From positions 1 to 43,326 of the forward strand of contig JAEZJQ010000058.1 in assembly GCA_023436305.1 (NCBI GenBank): DNA of 43,326 bases. Reading direction: 5' to 3'. Source of the stretch: Bacillota bacterium. GTDB taxonomy: Bacteria > Bacillota > UBA4882 > UBA8346. Under the pieces are notes generated by a model. The model worked only from the letters and a program-made list of their open reading frames with translations, did no database searches and was not told where the DNA came from. Shown here piece by piece: positions 33,610-41,639 of the stretch (position 1 is its first letter; each line of letters begins with the position of its first letter). Position numbers and translations under genes: made by a program.

Positions 33610-34617
33610 ATGGAGCTCAAGAAAGTCTCGGGGGACCGGCCGGTCAGCGGTCAGTATATGATCATTGAAAACCAATTACGAATCGCCAAAAACGGCAGTT
33701 CTTATTTGACGATGAAGATCGGGGATCGCACCGGAGAAGTGGCGGTGAAAGTCTGGGATGCCGATGAAGAGCTTTTTAGCCGCCTGGAAGCCGGAAAAGT
33801 CATCGCCATTCACAATATCCAGCCCAAAATCTACAAGGATCAAATTCAACTGGAATGGGATGCTAAGAACAACGGGGCTTTTAAGCTGGTGCCGGAGCCG
33901 GAAGTGGACTTCAGCTTGTTTTTACCCCAATCCCCCGGTAACTTGACCAACTGTTGGAGTTTTATCATGGAGACCATTGCCGGAATCCAGGATAAACTGT
34001 TACGGGAGGTTTTGAATTCATTCTTTGAGGATCCGGATTTCAAGGCCCGCTTTATCAAATTTCCGGCTGCGTTAAAACGGCACCACGCCTATATCGGTGG
34101 TTTGCTGGAACATACCACCGGGGTTACGGCCCTTTGCAAGGCCGCAGCCGGGTATTATCCGCCGGTAAACCGGGATTTGTTATTAACCGGGGCGGTGTTG
34201 CATGATATCGGTAAAGTAAAGACTTACAAGATCGATAAAAGTTTTGAGGGGACCAACGAAGGGAAATTAATCGGGCATTTAATTCTAGGCGTGGAAATGG
34301 TGCAACGGGCGTTGGACAAAATGAATGACAATAGCAAAGGATACTGGAATACCCGGAATAGTTTACTGCATCTTCTCATTAGCCATCATGGAATTATGGA
34401 ATGGGGTTCCCCAGTGGAACCATTGACGATTGAGGCTTGTATTCTTCATCATGCCGATAATATGGATGCGCAGGTTATGAAATTCCTTACAATTGTCCGC
34501 AATGATGAGCATGGCCAGGAATGGGCTCCGTACGATCCGGGTTTGGGAAGGTCGATCTTTTTAGGAAATCTTACTCCGGAGAACCGTAATCTTAGTGGGA
34601 AGGAGGATGACAACTAA
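33610..34617 (+). CDS. yhaM: YhaM-family 3'-5' exoribonuclease (OB fold plus HD domain)
   Basis: A 335-residue enzyme with an N-terminal OB-fold nucleic-acid domain (about 12-90, LTMKIGDRTGEVAVKVWD) and a C-terminal HD hydrolase domain: RHHAYIGGLLEHT (H158, H159), LTGAVLHDIGKVKTY (H198-D199), HLLISHHG, and ILHHADNMDA. This is the layout of B. subtilis YhaM, a metal-dependent 3'-5' exoribonuclease for short RNAs. Length is close to the family norm (about 310-330). ATG 33610 follows GGAGGGG by 4-6 bases; earlier frame starts lie in the repeat region. It may share a transcript with the nuclease gene upstream, 67 bases away. Confidence 0.92.
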   Translation: MELKKVSGDRPVSGQYMIIENQLRIAKNGSSYLTMKIGDRTGEVAVKVWDADEELFSRLEAGKVIAIHNIQPKIYKDQIQLEWDAKNNGAFKLVPEPEVDFSLFLPQSPGNLTNCWSFIMETIAGIQDKLLREVLNSFFEDPDFKARFIKFPAALKRHHAYIGGLLEHTTGVTALCKAAAGYYPPVNRDLLLTGAVLHDIGKVKTYKIDKSFEGTNEGKLIGHLILGVEMVQRALDKMNDNSKGYWNTRNSLLHLLISHHGIMEWGSPVEPLTIEACILHHADNMDAQVMKFLTIVRNDEHGQEWAPYDPGLGRSIFLGNLTPENRNLSGKEDDN

Positions 34618-34618
34618 A

Positions 34619-35221
34619 ATGTATCTATTTTGGGATATATTAATAATATTATTGGCCATGGCCGGGGGCATCGGCATCCAATTTTTCACCCGGCTTTCCC
34701 CCTGGATCATTTTGGCGGGTTCTTTTCCGGTAATCCTTTTTTTGCCTTCGTTTTGGGGATATGGGTTGGTTTGCGGATTTTGGCTTTGTTGCGCTTTTAA
34801 TACGTTTCAGCCGGAGCGCGAGAACCAGATTGACGCTCCAAACCGGGTCAGTGCGTTTAAAATTCTATGGTTCTCCTTGCTGGCTTTTTCGGGATTCTTG
34901 CTGACTCTAATCCTGCTGTGGAAATTAAAAGTCACTAGCCCCTTGAGTTCCCTGGAACGTGAGATTTTTGCCTGGATTTTCTTGGGACTGGTGGAGGTCA
35001 GTCTTTATCGGATCATTGCCCGGCTTTCCCCTGGCCTTTACCGGATTCCGATGGGATATGGAATTGCTGCTTTGAATTTTTTAATGATTCTTTACTGGAT
35101 ATTTGCCCAGGGCATTATTGTGATTGCGCTAACGCTGTTAACTATGCTGGTGCTGAATCCGTTATTACTAACCTGGGTGGAACCAAGACAAAAAGGTGAA
35201 ACATTGACATGGAGAAAATAA
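34619..35221 (+). CDS. Integral membrane protein of unknown function
   Basis: A protein of about 200 residues with five or six predicted transmembrane helices (for example LFWDILIILLAMAGGIGIQF, WIILAGSFPVILFLPSF, ILWFSLLAFSGFLLTLILLW, FLMILYWIFAQGIIVIAL) and no soluble domain. I recognise no family motif. ATG 34619 is used, just after the yhaM stop, with AAGGAGG 12 bases away. GTG 34595 and ATG 34607 are in frame but lack proper spacing. It ends in WRK, with the mtaB ATG immediately after its stop, so translation is likely coupled to mtaB. The function cannot be inferred. Confidence 0.72.
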   Translation: MYLFWDILIILLAMAGGIGIQFFTRLSPWIILAGSFPVILFLPSFWGYGLVCGFWLCCAFNTFQPERENQIDAPNRVSAFKILWFSLLAFSGFLLTLILLWKLKVTSPLSSLEREIFAWIFLGLVEVSLYRIIARLSPGLYRIPMGYGIAALNFLMILYWIFAQGIIVIALTLLTMLVLNPLLLTWVEPRQKGETLTWRK

Positions 35222-36529
35222 ATGAAGGTGGCTTTTTTTACTCTCGGCTGTAAAGTAAACCAAAATGATACGTCAAGTTTGACAGCGCTTTTCAAGAACA
35301 AGGGATACCAAATCGTTCCCTTTGAAAAGGGCGCTGATATTTACGTTATCAATACTTGTTCCGTTACCCGGACCAGTGATCGCAAATCCGCCCAAATCAT
35401 CCGCAAAGCCATCGGATTAACTCCCGGCGCGGTGGTGGTGGTTACCGGTTGTTTTGCCCAAATCGCGCCTGATGAGGCCGCTGGAATCCCTGGCGTGAAT
35501 CTGGTGGTGGGTATGACTGAACGGCCACGAATCGTGGAACTGGTGGAATCGTACATGGCTACCCGTAGAAATTTAGTGGCCGTATGTGACGATCACGCCC
35601 ACGTAAATGGGTTCAATACCCCCTTTTGGACTCAGGATACCGCTGATGCTACCGTAAGAACCAGGGCGGCCTTGAAGATCGAGGAAGGTTGTGAACAATT
35701 TTGTTCCTATTGTATCGTTCCCTACGCCCGGGGCAAAGTCCGAAGCCAACCGCCGGATCTGGTACGGGAGGATTTCCGGCGATTATTGGAACGGGGGTTT
35801 AAAGAGATTGTCCTTGCCGGGATCCATCTAGGATCATATGGAAAAGATTTAGGAATCCATTTAAGTGATTTATTACGGGAACTGGTAAAAATACCCGGAG
35901 ATTATCGGATCCGTTTGGGTTCCATAGAACCTTATGATTTATCCGATTCATTGCTGGAACTGATTACCGGCAGCGATAAGATTTGTCAATCTTTGCATAT
36001 TCCTTTGCAAAGCGGTTGTGATCAAATATTGGAATTGATGAACCGGGGTTATGACACATCCTTTTATGCCAGGCTGTTATCGAAGATCAGAGCCCGAAAT
36101 CCTCTGATAGGCATTGGCACCGATATAATCGTCGGTTTCCCCGGTGAAACTGAAGCCGGCTTTGAAACGGCGCGTGATTTTATATTGCAACAAAATTTTA
36201 GCCGGATTCATGTATTTCGTTTTTCACCGCGACCGGGGACCAAAGCCGCTACATTACCGGAGCGAATTCCCAAAAAGGTTCAGGAGACCCGGAGCCAAAT
36301 CGTTCAGCAAATTGCCACCGGGAGTGCCGTAGCATTTGCCCGAAAGTTTACGGGGCGGCAGGTACGGGTATTGTTTGAAGAACAAGAACAGTCGGTTTGG
36401 TCGGGTCTGTCCGGCGAGTACCTACGGGTCCGCGCCGAGTCGGAACTTAATCTCCAAAACAGTTTGCGGATGGTTTCGGTTTCCAAAGCAAACGGCAGTG
36501 ATTTGGAAGGAGAATTATTACTTTCGTAA
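35222..36529 (+). CDS. mtaB: tRNA (ms2t6A37) methylthiotransferase MtaB
   Basis: MtaB is a radical-SAM enzyme that adds a methylthio group to t6A at position 37 of tRNAs. The 435-residue protein has the N-terminal UPF0004 domain (FFTLGCKVNQND with the first cluster cysteine, VTGCFAQ), the radical-SAM motif CEQFCSYCIVPYARG (C157, C161, C164), and a C-terminal TRAM domain. The LGCKVNQND start is diagnostic of MtaB as opposed to MiaB. It forms a tight group with the membrane protein gene upstream (no gap) and is followed by the HIT gene after 52 bases. This group is common in Bacillota. Confidence 0.95.
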   Translation: MKVAFFTLGCKVNQNDTSSLTALFKNKGYQIVPFEKGADIYVINTCSVTRTSDRKSAQIIRKAIGLTPGAVVVVTGCFAQIAPDEAAGIPGVNLVVGMTERPRIVELVESYMATRRNLVAVCDDHAHVNGFNTPFWTQDTADATVRTRAALKIEEGCEQFCSYCIVPYARGKVRSQPPDLVREDFRRLLERGFKEIVLAGIHLGSYGKDLGIHLSDLLRELVKIPGDYRIRLGSIEPYDLSDSLLELITGSDKICQSLHIPLQSGCDQILELMNRGYDTSFYARLLSKIRARNPLIGIGTDIIVGFPGETEAGFETARDFILQQNFSRIHVFRFSPRPGTKAATLPERIPKKVQETRSQIVQQIATGSAVAFARKFTGRQVRVLFEEQEQSVWSGLSGEYLRVRAESELNLQNSLRMVSVSKANGSDLEGELLLS

Positions 36530-36581
36530 AGATTTTGAAGGATATTAAAAGACTAATGTCGAATTAAATTTTAAAGGAGCG

Positions 36582-36932
36582 ATGGAAGTGTCGGATTGTG
36601 TATTTTGCCGGGTTATTAACAAAGAACTGCCAAGCCAGGTTGTATTTGAAAATGAACTGGCTTTGGTGATAAAAGATATTAAACCGGAAGCGCCGATTCA
36701 TTTATTGGTAATTCCTAAAATCCATATCGATAATATTTGTGATCCCCGTCTGCTGGAACCTGGTGTGTTAAACGCGCTTTACTCAGGCATTCAAGAAACC
36801 GCCCGGATATTAAACATCAAAGAAGATGGATTTCGAGTAGTTTCAAATATTGGGCGTTTTGCGGGAGAAACCGTACCCCATTTTCATATTCATATCCTGG
36901 CGGGACGCCAGCTAAAAGTTGATATGGGTTAA
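36582..36932 (+). CDS. hinT: HIT family protein (HinT-like purine nucleoside phosphoramidase)
   Basis: A 116-residue histidine-triad protein with CVFCRVINKELPSQVVFEN at the N-terminus (C6 and C9 of the zinc-like pair), IHLLVIPKIHI, and the active site HFHIHILAG (H100, H102, H104). HinT hydrolyses AMP-lysine and similar phosphoramidates in the cytoplasm. Length matches the family (about 115). AAAGGAG precedes the ATG at close distance. The order mtaB-HIT-rpsU is common in Bacillota; here rpsU also has a promoter of its own between the genes. Confidence 0.93.
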   Translation: MEVSDCVFCRVINKELPSQVVFENELALVIKDIKPEAPIHLLVIPKIHIDNICDPRLLEPGVLNALYSGIQETARILNIKEDGFRVVSNIGRFAGETVPHFHIHILAGRQLKVDMG

Positions 36933-36936
36933 ATGA

Positions 36937-36966
36937 TTGACAATTGATGGATTGGTATAGTATAAT
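36937..36966 (+). promoter_or_regulatory. Sigma-70-type promoter of rpsU
   Basis: TTGACA (36937-36942) and TATAAT (36961-36966) with an 18-base spacer, just after the HIT gene stop. The leader to the rpsU start is about 90 bases long. Confidence 0.8.
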
Positions 36967-37010
36967 ATTAAAATGTGATTGGTATTTAATAATTTAGTTT
37001 TCAAACCGGA

Positions 37011-37047
37011 CACTGCGGACGGGTCGTTCTGAAGGAAAGAGGCAGTG
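37011..37047 (+). promoter_or_regulatory. Hairpin in the rpsU leader
   Basis: CACTGC (37011-37016) pairs with GCAGTG (37042-37047) across a 25-base loop, ending within a few bases of the GGAGGGGAGGG ribosome binding site. It is a possible autoregulatory site for S21; this is inference and the stem is short. Confidence 0.35.
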
Positions 37048-37063
37048 GAGGGGAGGGAAATAT

Positions 37064-37240
37064 GTGGCTGAAGTTAAAATCGGAAAAAATGAAACTCTTG
37101 ATAGCGCATTACGCCGCTTTAAACGTCAATGTCAAATGTCAGGTATTTTGGCAGAGGTACGGAAAAGAGAGCATTATGAGAAACCTAGCGTACGCAGAAA
37201 GAAGAAATCAGAAGCAGCGAGGAAGCGTAAATCCTCTTGA
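37064..37240 (+). CDS. rpsU: 30S ribosomal protein S21
   Basis: A 58-residue protein beginning (GTG) AEVKIGKNETLDSALRRFKR and ending with the basic tail VRRKKKSEAARKRKSS, the S21 signature and length. S21 binds the 30S platform near the anti-Shine-Dalgarno sequence. The GTG at 37064 has a strong GGAGGGGAGGG site 6 bases upstream; a longer overlapping frame starting at ATG 37062 is not real. It has its own promoter and terminator (37250-37277). The usual neighbour yqeY does not follow. Confidence 0.97.
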   Translation: MAEVKIGKNETLDSALRRFKRQCQMSGILAEVRKREHYEKPSVRRKKKSEAARKRKSS

Positions 37241-37249
37241 CAAGAAAGG

Positions 37250-37277
37250 CCCGTCATTACGGCGGGTTTTTATTTTT
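37250..37277 (+). terminator. Rho-independent terminator of rpsU
   Basis: CCCGTC (37250-37255) pairs with GGCGGG (37261-37266; one G-U) around a 5-base loop, followed by a T-rich tail to 37277. Confidence 0.85.
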
Positions 37278-37362
37278 AAAAAACTTAATGCAGACAGGAT
37301 TAACAGGAACGATATGAAAAAGGCCTTTGGAAAATCTAACTTGGCAATGATTAATAAAAGCT

Positions 37363-37475
37363 AGGAGTCTGTGCGGGTAATAAGTTTTCGAAGCATATTT
37401 AGTGTTTAGTAACATGATTTATAACAAGATATTGTGGTTTTAAGCTATAAAAATGTGTTATTCGCACAGACTCCT
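37363..37475. mobile_element. MITE-like 113-bp element with terminal inverted repeats
   Basis: AGGAGTCTGTGCG (37363-37375) and CGCACAGACTCCT (37463-37475) are perfect 13-base inverted ends, with extended similarity (TAAtA/TAAcA) to about 20 bases. The inside is AT-rich and non-coding. No target-site duplication is obvious. It could be a non-autonomous element or an insertion-sequence end pair. Confidence 0.6.
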
Positions 37476-37515
37476 TGCGGGTATGAATGCCTGAAAACCG
37501 GTATGAAACAATTTT

Positions 37516-37602
37516 AACCACGAATCGCACGAAAAAGTAATACTATGAAAGCTAAGTGGCTCCATTTCGGGCTAATAATGTTTATTCATATGATTCGTGG
37601 TT
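37516..37602. repeat. 87-bp inverted-repeat element
   Basis: AACCACGAATC (37516-37526) is the inverse of GATTCGTGGTT (37592-37602). The inner sequence starts with GCACGAAAAAG. No coding capacity. It resembles the dispersed CCACGAATC-type intergenic repeats seen in various bacteria. Confidence 0.55.
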
Positions 37603-38073
37603 TATAAACAGGATTAAAGATTTTAGTCGTTATTGATATTTATCCTTCTCAAACGCGCGCGCCAGCGCCAGTGTTGGGAGGGATTTTTTTATTTCAAACC
37701 GTCTCCCGCGAAAACTTCAACCATCGTTTCATCGGTTACACATTATGAACAAATTTGGAATAATCCATGATATTTAGAAATAAATGATAAGCCGTCAACA
37801 TATATATGGTGGTGGATTGGCAAGCAGTATTTCTTTTTTAAGCAGGCCTATCATAAAAAATATTCTAGCGCATAAGATAACGTGACCCAAATTTTATAAC
37901 GATTCTTCCATTTGCAGATAGGACGCGTTTTGGTATGTCCCGGATCTTTTGGGTTGGCAGGCGTACCATATGCGTTACTTTGCTGGATCAGAGAAGGGGG
38001 TGGCTCAGTAGTCTATTCAATTCGTTAGTTTTTCAGACAAATTGATTGAAAAAATTCAGGGGAGGCAGAAATT

Positions 38074-38583
38074 GTGAAAGCATTGCGCATTGTTTTCGTG
38101 GTTGCATTTTGTTTGGTGCTGGCGTTCTCTTGTACTACTTTCGCCGCTAGTCGCCAACATGAAGGAACTCTGGCTAACGGGGACACCGTATATGATTGGG
38201 GTAGTGTCGGGGCTTGGGTTGGCCCTTATGCCAAAGTGGATTTCACTGGTGGTGAGGATCTGGTCTTTACTGGCCAGGCATATCAAACCGCTTATGGAAC
38301 CAAGTTATTCCGGGTAGAAACCAATTGTTTCATCAACGGCAAACTGGAAGGGACGATTCTGGGGAGCTTCGCGGATTTGAGACCCTGGTCCTTAAAAACC
38401 TGGTATAAAATCGGTTCCAGTAATTGGCAGCAAGCTGACCCGATTGCGACGTTCAATTATCCCATCGGCCACATCGGCGTGTATACCCAATCCGTCCAGT
38501 TTAAAGCTCAAACCGGAGAAGTCAGTGATCAGCATTATGGCCATTATGCCGGTCTCGTTAAACTAACGGTAAGCCATCCGTAA
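38074..38583 (+). CDS. Secreted protein of unknown function
   Basis: A 169-residue protein with a clear signal peptide (about 1-24, VVAFCLVLAFSCTTFAA). The mature part is rich in Trp, Tyr, Gly and Thr, with VYDWGSVGAWVGPYAKVDFTG, RPWSLKTWYKIGSS and YGHYAGLVKLTVSHP, suggesting a small beta-sandwich. No family is recognised. A cysteine (C20) precedes TTFA in the signal region, but LVLAFSC fits a lipobox only loosely. GTG 38074 has GGGGAGG 10 bases upstream. It is followed by a terminator (38617-38640), so it is a single-gene unit after the long spacer. A bacteriocin-like or adhesin role cannot be supported. Confidence 0.65.
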   Translation: MKALRIVFVVAFCLVLAFSCTTFAASRQHEGTLANGDTVYDWGSVGAWVGPYAKVDFTGGEDLVFTGQAYQTAYGTKLFRVETNCFINGKLEGTILGSFADLRPWSLKTWYKIGSSNWQQADPIATFNYPIGHIGVYTQSVQFKAQTGEVSDQHYGHYAGLVKLTVSHP

Positions 38584-38616
38584 GAGTTTATCTGGATAAT
38601 TGATATCGGATATGGG

Positions 38617-38640
38617 GCGGGCTTTGATTTAAGCCCGCTT
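38617..38640 (+). terminator. Hairpin terminator after the secreted-protein gene
   Basis: GCGGGCTT (38617-38624) and AAGCCCGC (38631-38638) form a perfect 8-bp stem around TGATTT. Only a short T-containing tail follows. Confidence 0.7.
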
Positions 38641-38681
38641 CCAAATTTTCTCCTAAGAACTTATTATAGACAGGGTTAACT

Positions 38682-38728
38682 GGATAAATAGGATAAATAG
38701 GATAAATACGGATAAATACGGATAAATT
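38682..38728 (+). repeat. Tandem GGATAAATA(C) repeats, five copies
   Basis: Nine- and ten-base units GGATAAATA / GGATAAATAC start at 38682, 38691, 38700, 38710 and 38720; the last is partial. They follow an ACAGGGTTAACTGGAT sequence. Confidence 0.8.
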
Positions 38729-38872
38729 CTGATCTTTATCAGGGTTTATTGCGTTTAGCACGATATAATATGTTAAATCATCCCGTCAATCCAATAAATC
38801 CTGTTAATCCTATCTCAAATTGTTTTCATCTATAACATGTTACGCCATACGTTCGCTGAAAGGAGCTTATCG

Positions 38873-40411
38873 ATGAAGCGCAAAACCGTTGTTATCACAG
38901 CTGTTATATTGGCTCTCTGCCTTATTATTGCTGCTGCAATTTTTGCGGTTGGAGTTCAACCGCTATTAATAGAATTGACCGCCAAGCCGGGCGATGCAGT
39001 TCCGTTTCAAATCCAGGTGGTACCGGGCGCCAAACCGGAGAAGGTCACTATCAAATTATATAAGGCTATCCAACAGACCAATGGAGATTATACTTATGAA
39101 GTACCCGAAGCGGGTGCTTTTCCGGCTTTGGCTTGGTTCTCCATCCCGGCGGAAGCCATGACTTCACCTGGGAAACCAAGTTTGGTGAAAGGTTCGGTGA
39201 AGGTACCGCTGGATGCGGGAGGGACTTATACGGTAGCGGTGATGGTTGAACCTCCCCAGCCGGAAAAGAAAACCGGAATGCAGTTTACAATACGCTATGC
39301 CATCCGGATCCATTTACGGGTGGAACGGCCAGGTTTGCGGCCAGGCGCCGAAGTGACCGCGTTCGATATCGTCCGGGGTAAAAACGGTGAACCGGTACTC
39401 AAGATCCAGGCCCGGAATACTTCGCAACTGGACTATCTCACTTCAGCCATGATTACCATCCGGGATAACCGTAAAAAACTGCGGGAACGGGTGGAACTTC
39501 GCCCGGAATTGGGATGGAATTTTAATTACAGTGAGTGGCGGTTGCTTCCCGATAGTGAGTTAGTGTACACGGGCCTCCCCAAAGAAGCATTATTGCCCGG
39601 CCAATATGAATTAAGACTTTTTTACCGTTATGGCAGTTCGGGCCAAATTCTGTTGACCAAACCGTTGAATATCAAAGAAGGGGATTTTACGTATCCGGCT
39701 TCCAAACTGAAATTTTTACGAGTCAATCCCACCGAACTTGATTTTACCGGAAATCCGGGTACTTCATCCCTGAAAGCGGTGAAATATGAGAATCGTTTTA
39801 ATAAACCGGTTGTGGTTACTGTGGAAACGGCCGATGTGGAGACGGGGTACCCTTATTCGATCCTCAATAACACTGGCTTGGAGATAAAAGGCGAAACCAA
39901 ATTTTTCTTGGAACCGGGCCGGATGGCCACTAATATTATCGCGGTAAAGTTTCCCCAGAATGGCAAAATCCAAGGGAATTACGGTTTTTTACGGGTCAAA
40001 GTATATTCTACGGATGAGCCGCCGGGGTTGCTGGAAGAGTCCAATGTGATACTGGCGGCGGCGGTTTCCGGAAAATATCAGAGTAAGGCGGAAGCCACCA
40101 ATGTCAGCGGTGATTGGGACGGAGAAAAATTTTTGGTGTCAGCAGTCATTAAAAATACCGGGAATATCTGGATTACACCCGAAGCGAAAGCGCTCATCCG
40201 GGATAGTGAAGGCAAGGTATTGGAGGTTGTAGATTTAGTGATGGAAGGAGACCGAAAGGCCGGGACGTTGCCTGAAAAAACCGTGATTCTGACGGGATTT
40301 GCGGAACAAATGAAAGCTGGAAAATTTAACGTGCAAATTACCATCAGTAACGGGGAACAGATCATCGGTTCCTCCGTCTTAGGGTTGGTTGTAAAACCAA
40401 AGAACAGTTAG
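38873..40411 (+). CDS. Exported protein with Ig-like beta domains, unknown function
   Basis: A 512-residue protein with a hydrophobic N-terminal segment (about residues 5-25) and no further membrane segment. The remainder is beta-rich, with VQPLLIELTAKPGDAVPFQIQV followed by Pro/Gly-rich strands, and later ATNVSGDWDGEKFLVSAVIKNTGNIWI, an Ig-like pattern. The first part recalls DUF916-type and pilus-chaperone-like domains, but I cannot name the family. ATG 38873 has AAAGGAG 8-9 bases upstream; an earlier in-frame ATG (38837) does not. It is the first of three genes with two secretins, so it may be a periplasmic or surface partner of that outer-membrane complex. Confidence 0.6.
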   Translation: MKRKTVVITAVILALCLIIAAAIFAVGVQPLLIELTAKPGDAVPFQIQVVPGAKPEKVTIKLYKAIQQTNGDYTYEVPEAGAFPALAWFSIPAEAMTSPGKPSLVKGSVKVPLDAGGTYTVAVMVEPPQPEKKTGMQFTIRYAIRIHLRVERPGLRPGAEVTAFDIVRGKNGEPVLKIQARNTSQLDYLTSAMITIRDNRKKLRERVELRPELGWNFNYSEWRLLPDSELVYTGLPKEALLPGQYELRLFYRYGSSGQILLTKPLNIKEGDFTYPASKLKFLRVNPTELDFTGNPGTSSLKAVKYENRFNKPVVVTVETADVETGYPYSILNNTGLEIKGETKFFLEPGRMATNIIAVKFPQNGKIQGNYGFLRVKVYSTDEPPGLLEESNVILAAAVSGKYQSKAEATNVSGDWDGEKFLVSAVIKNTGNIWITPEAKALIRDSEGKVLEVVDLVMEGDRKAGTLPEKTVILTGFAEQMKAGKFNVQITISNGEQIIGSSVLGLVVKPKNS

Positions 40412-40433
40412 CCGATTACTATTGAGGAGTTGA

Positions 40434-41639
40434 ATGTGGGTGAAAAGAACCAGATGGGTTGTAATTTTAAACGGGTTAATCATTTTTGGACTGTTGTTGA
40501 TGTTATCGAGCTTCGCTATGGCCGCGGTGGAAGGGGGTAAAGACCAGCCTTTGGTTACCGCCACCTTTTTCGAATCAGACCTCCGGGAAGCATTGCGGGA
40601 AGTGGCTTTACAAACGGGGGTGAATATTACCACCGATGAGAACGTAAAAGGAACCATCAGCATGGAACTGAAAGCGGTCCCTTTTGAAAAAGCATTACGT
40701 ATGATGCTGATCGGGGGTGGTTTCAGTTTTCGGAAAGTGGAGGATTTTTATGTGGTGGGTTTGGCGGACTCTAAAAATCCTTCATTTAAAGATCTTTGCG
40801 AAACGGGGGTTTACTTATTTAAAAATATCAGCGGTGAGTCGGCCAAAGCTTTATTACCGGCGGCATATGAAAATTATGTCCGGATTGATCTGAACCGGGG
40901 GCTGGCCACCATTAACGCCCCTCCCGATCTGCTGCAACGGATCGCGACTGATTTGGAGAGAATGGACGGCCAGCGGCAACAGATTAAAGTGAAAGCCCTA
41001 ATTACAGCGGTTCGTAATGAGGTGTTGAAAGAATGGGGAATCAATTTACTCCAAAGGGATTGGGCTGCCCCTTCCGCTGGGGCCGGTCCGGCGTACTCCT
41101 TGGATCTTACCAACGGTTTATTGAATCTTGATGCGTTTGGGGACTTTGGCCATGTCACAGCTGCCATCAAAGCCCTGGAGAAGAATAAAAAGGCCAAAGT
41201 CTATGCTGACCCGGTAATTATCGTAGACGACGGTAAGACAGGGGAATTATTTGTGGGAGACCGGCGGACGATTATCCTACAATCCGCCACTGCCAGTGAT
41301 AAAATCGAAAATATCGAAGCCGGAACCACATTGAAAGTTACTCCCCGGTTGCTGGGGAGTCAAATTGAACTGGGAATCACCCAGAAGGTCAGTTCATTTA
41401 ACGAAGAAAGTACGGATAGTATTTCGGTCCGTTCCAATGAATTCAGTTCCTCCCTGTGCATTGCTTCCGGGGGTACCATGCTGGTGGTGGGACTGACCGA
41501 AAACCAGTCATTGAACCAGGTTTCCAAGGTCCCCATTTTGGGGGATATTCCGTTAATCCGTTTGTTTTTTAAACATAAATCCGATTTGAAAACGGATAGC
41601 CAATTATTGATTTTCATTACAGCAGAGGTTGTGAAGTAG
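40434..41639 (+). CDS. Short secretin (GspD/PilQ family)
   Basis: A 401-residue outer-membrane secretin. It has a signal peptide (about 1-30, ending AMAAVEG), then an STN domain (residues about 40-105, FESDLREALREVALQTGVNI) and a single N1-like domain (about 120-180). The secretin core follows (about 185-400), with VPILGDIPLIRLFFKH and LLIFITAEVV at the end. Such rings form gated channels for pili or type II secretion. It lacks the N2/N3 repeats of most secretins, and the usual glycine of the IPxxGxLF motif appears as arginine (IPLIRLFF). GAGGAG is 4-5 bases before ATG 40434; GTG 40440 would have better spacing. It overlaps nothing and is directly followed by a diverged paralogue. Confidence 0.85.
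   Translation: MWVKRTRWVVILNGLIIFGLLLMLSSFAMAAVEGGKDQPLVTATFFESDLREALREVALQTGVNITTDENVKGTISMELKAVPFEKALRMMLIGGGFSFRKVEDFYVVGLADSKNPSFKDLCETGVYLFKNISGESAKALLPAAYENYVRIDLNRGLATINAPPDLLQRIATDLERMDGQRQQIKVKALITAVRNEVLKEWGINLLQRDWAAPSAGAGPAYSLDLTNGLLNLDAFGDFGHVTAAIKALEKNKKAKVYADPVIIVDDGKTGELFVGDRRTIILQSATASDKIENIEAGTTLKVTPRLLGSQIELGITQKVSSFNEESTDSISVRSNEFSSSLCIASGGTMLVVGLTENQSLNQVSKVPILGDIPLIRLFFKHKSDLKTDSQLLIFITAEVVK

Larger units (their letters stand above)
37278..38073. other. Long repeat-bearing spacer between rpsU and the secreted-protein gene
   Basis: 796 bases with no credible gene. It holds an ACAGGATTAACAGGA motif (near 37294), a 113-bp inverted-repeat element (37363-37475), a second inverted-repeat element (37516-37602), and an alternating CG block (37653-37669). 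The final 400 bases show no clear structure. The ribosome binding site GGGGAGG precedes GTG 38074. No sigma-70 promoter could be called with confidence. Confidence 0.5.
38584..38872. other. Spacer with terminator and GGATAAATA repeats
   Basis: This 289-base spacer carries a terminator (38617-38640), a five-copy tandem repeat (38682-38728) and an AATCCTGTTAATCC stretch near 38798. The last is the inverse of the CAGGATTAACAGG-type motif seen at 37294. AAAGGAG precedes the next ATG. No gene is present. Confidence 0.5.

Noticed and set aside
37062..37364. 100-codon plus-strand frame starting at ATG 37062
   Set aside because: The overlapping GTG frame at 37064 encodes a complete ribosomal protein S21 with the proper end and a terminator; the longer frame crosses the terminator and has no known match.
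38682..38728. CRISPR or iteron origin
   Set aside because: The 9-10 base GGATAAATA units are directly adjacent without spacers and no replication-initiator gene is present.
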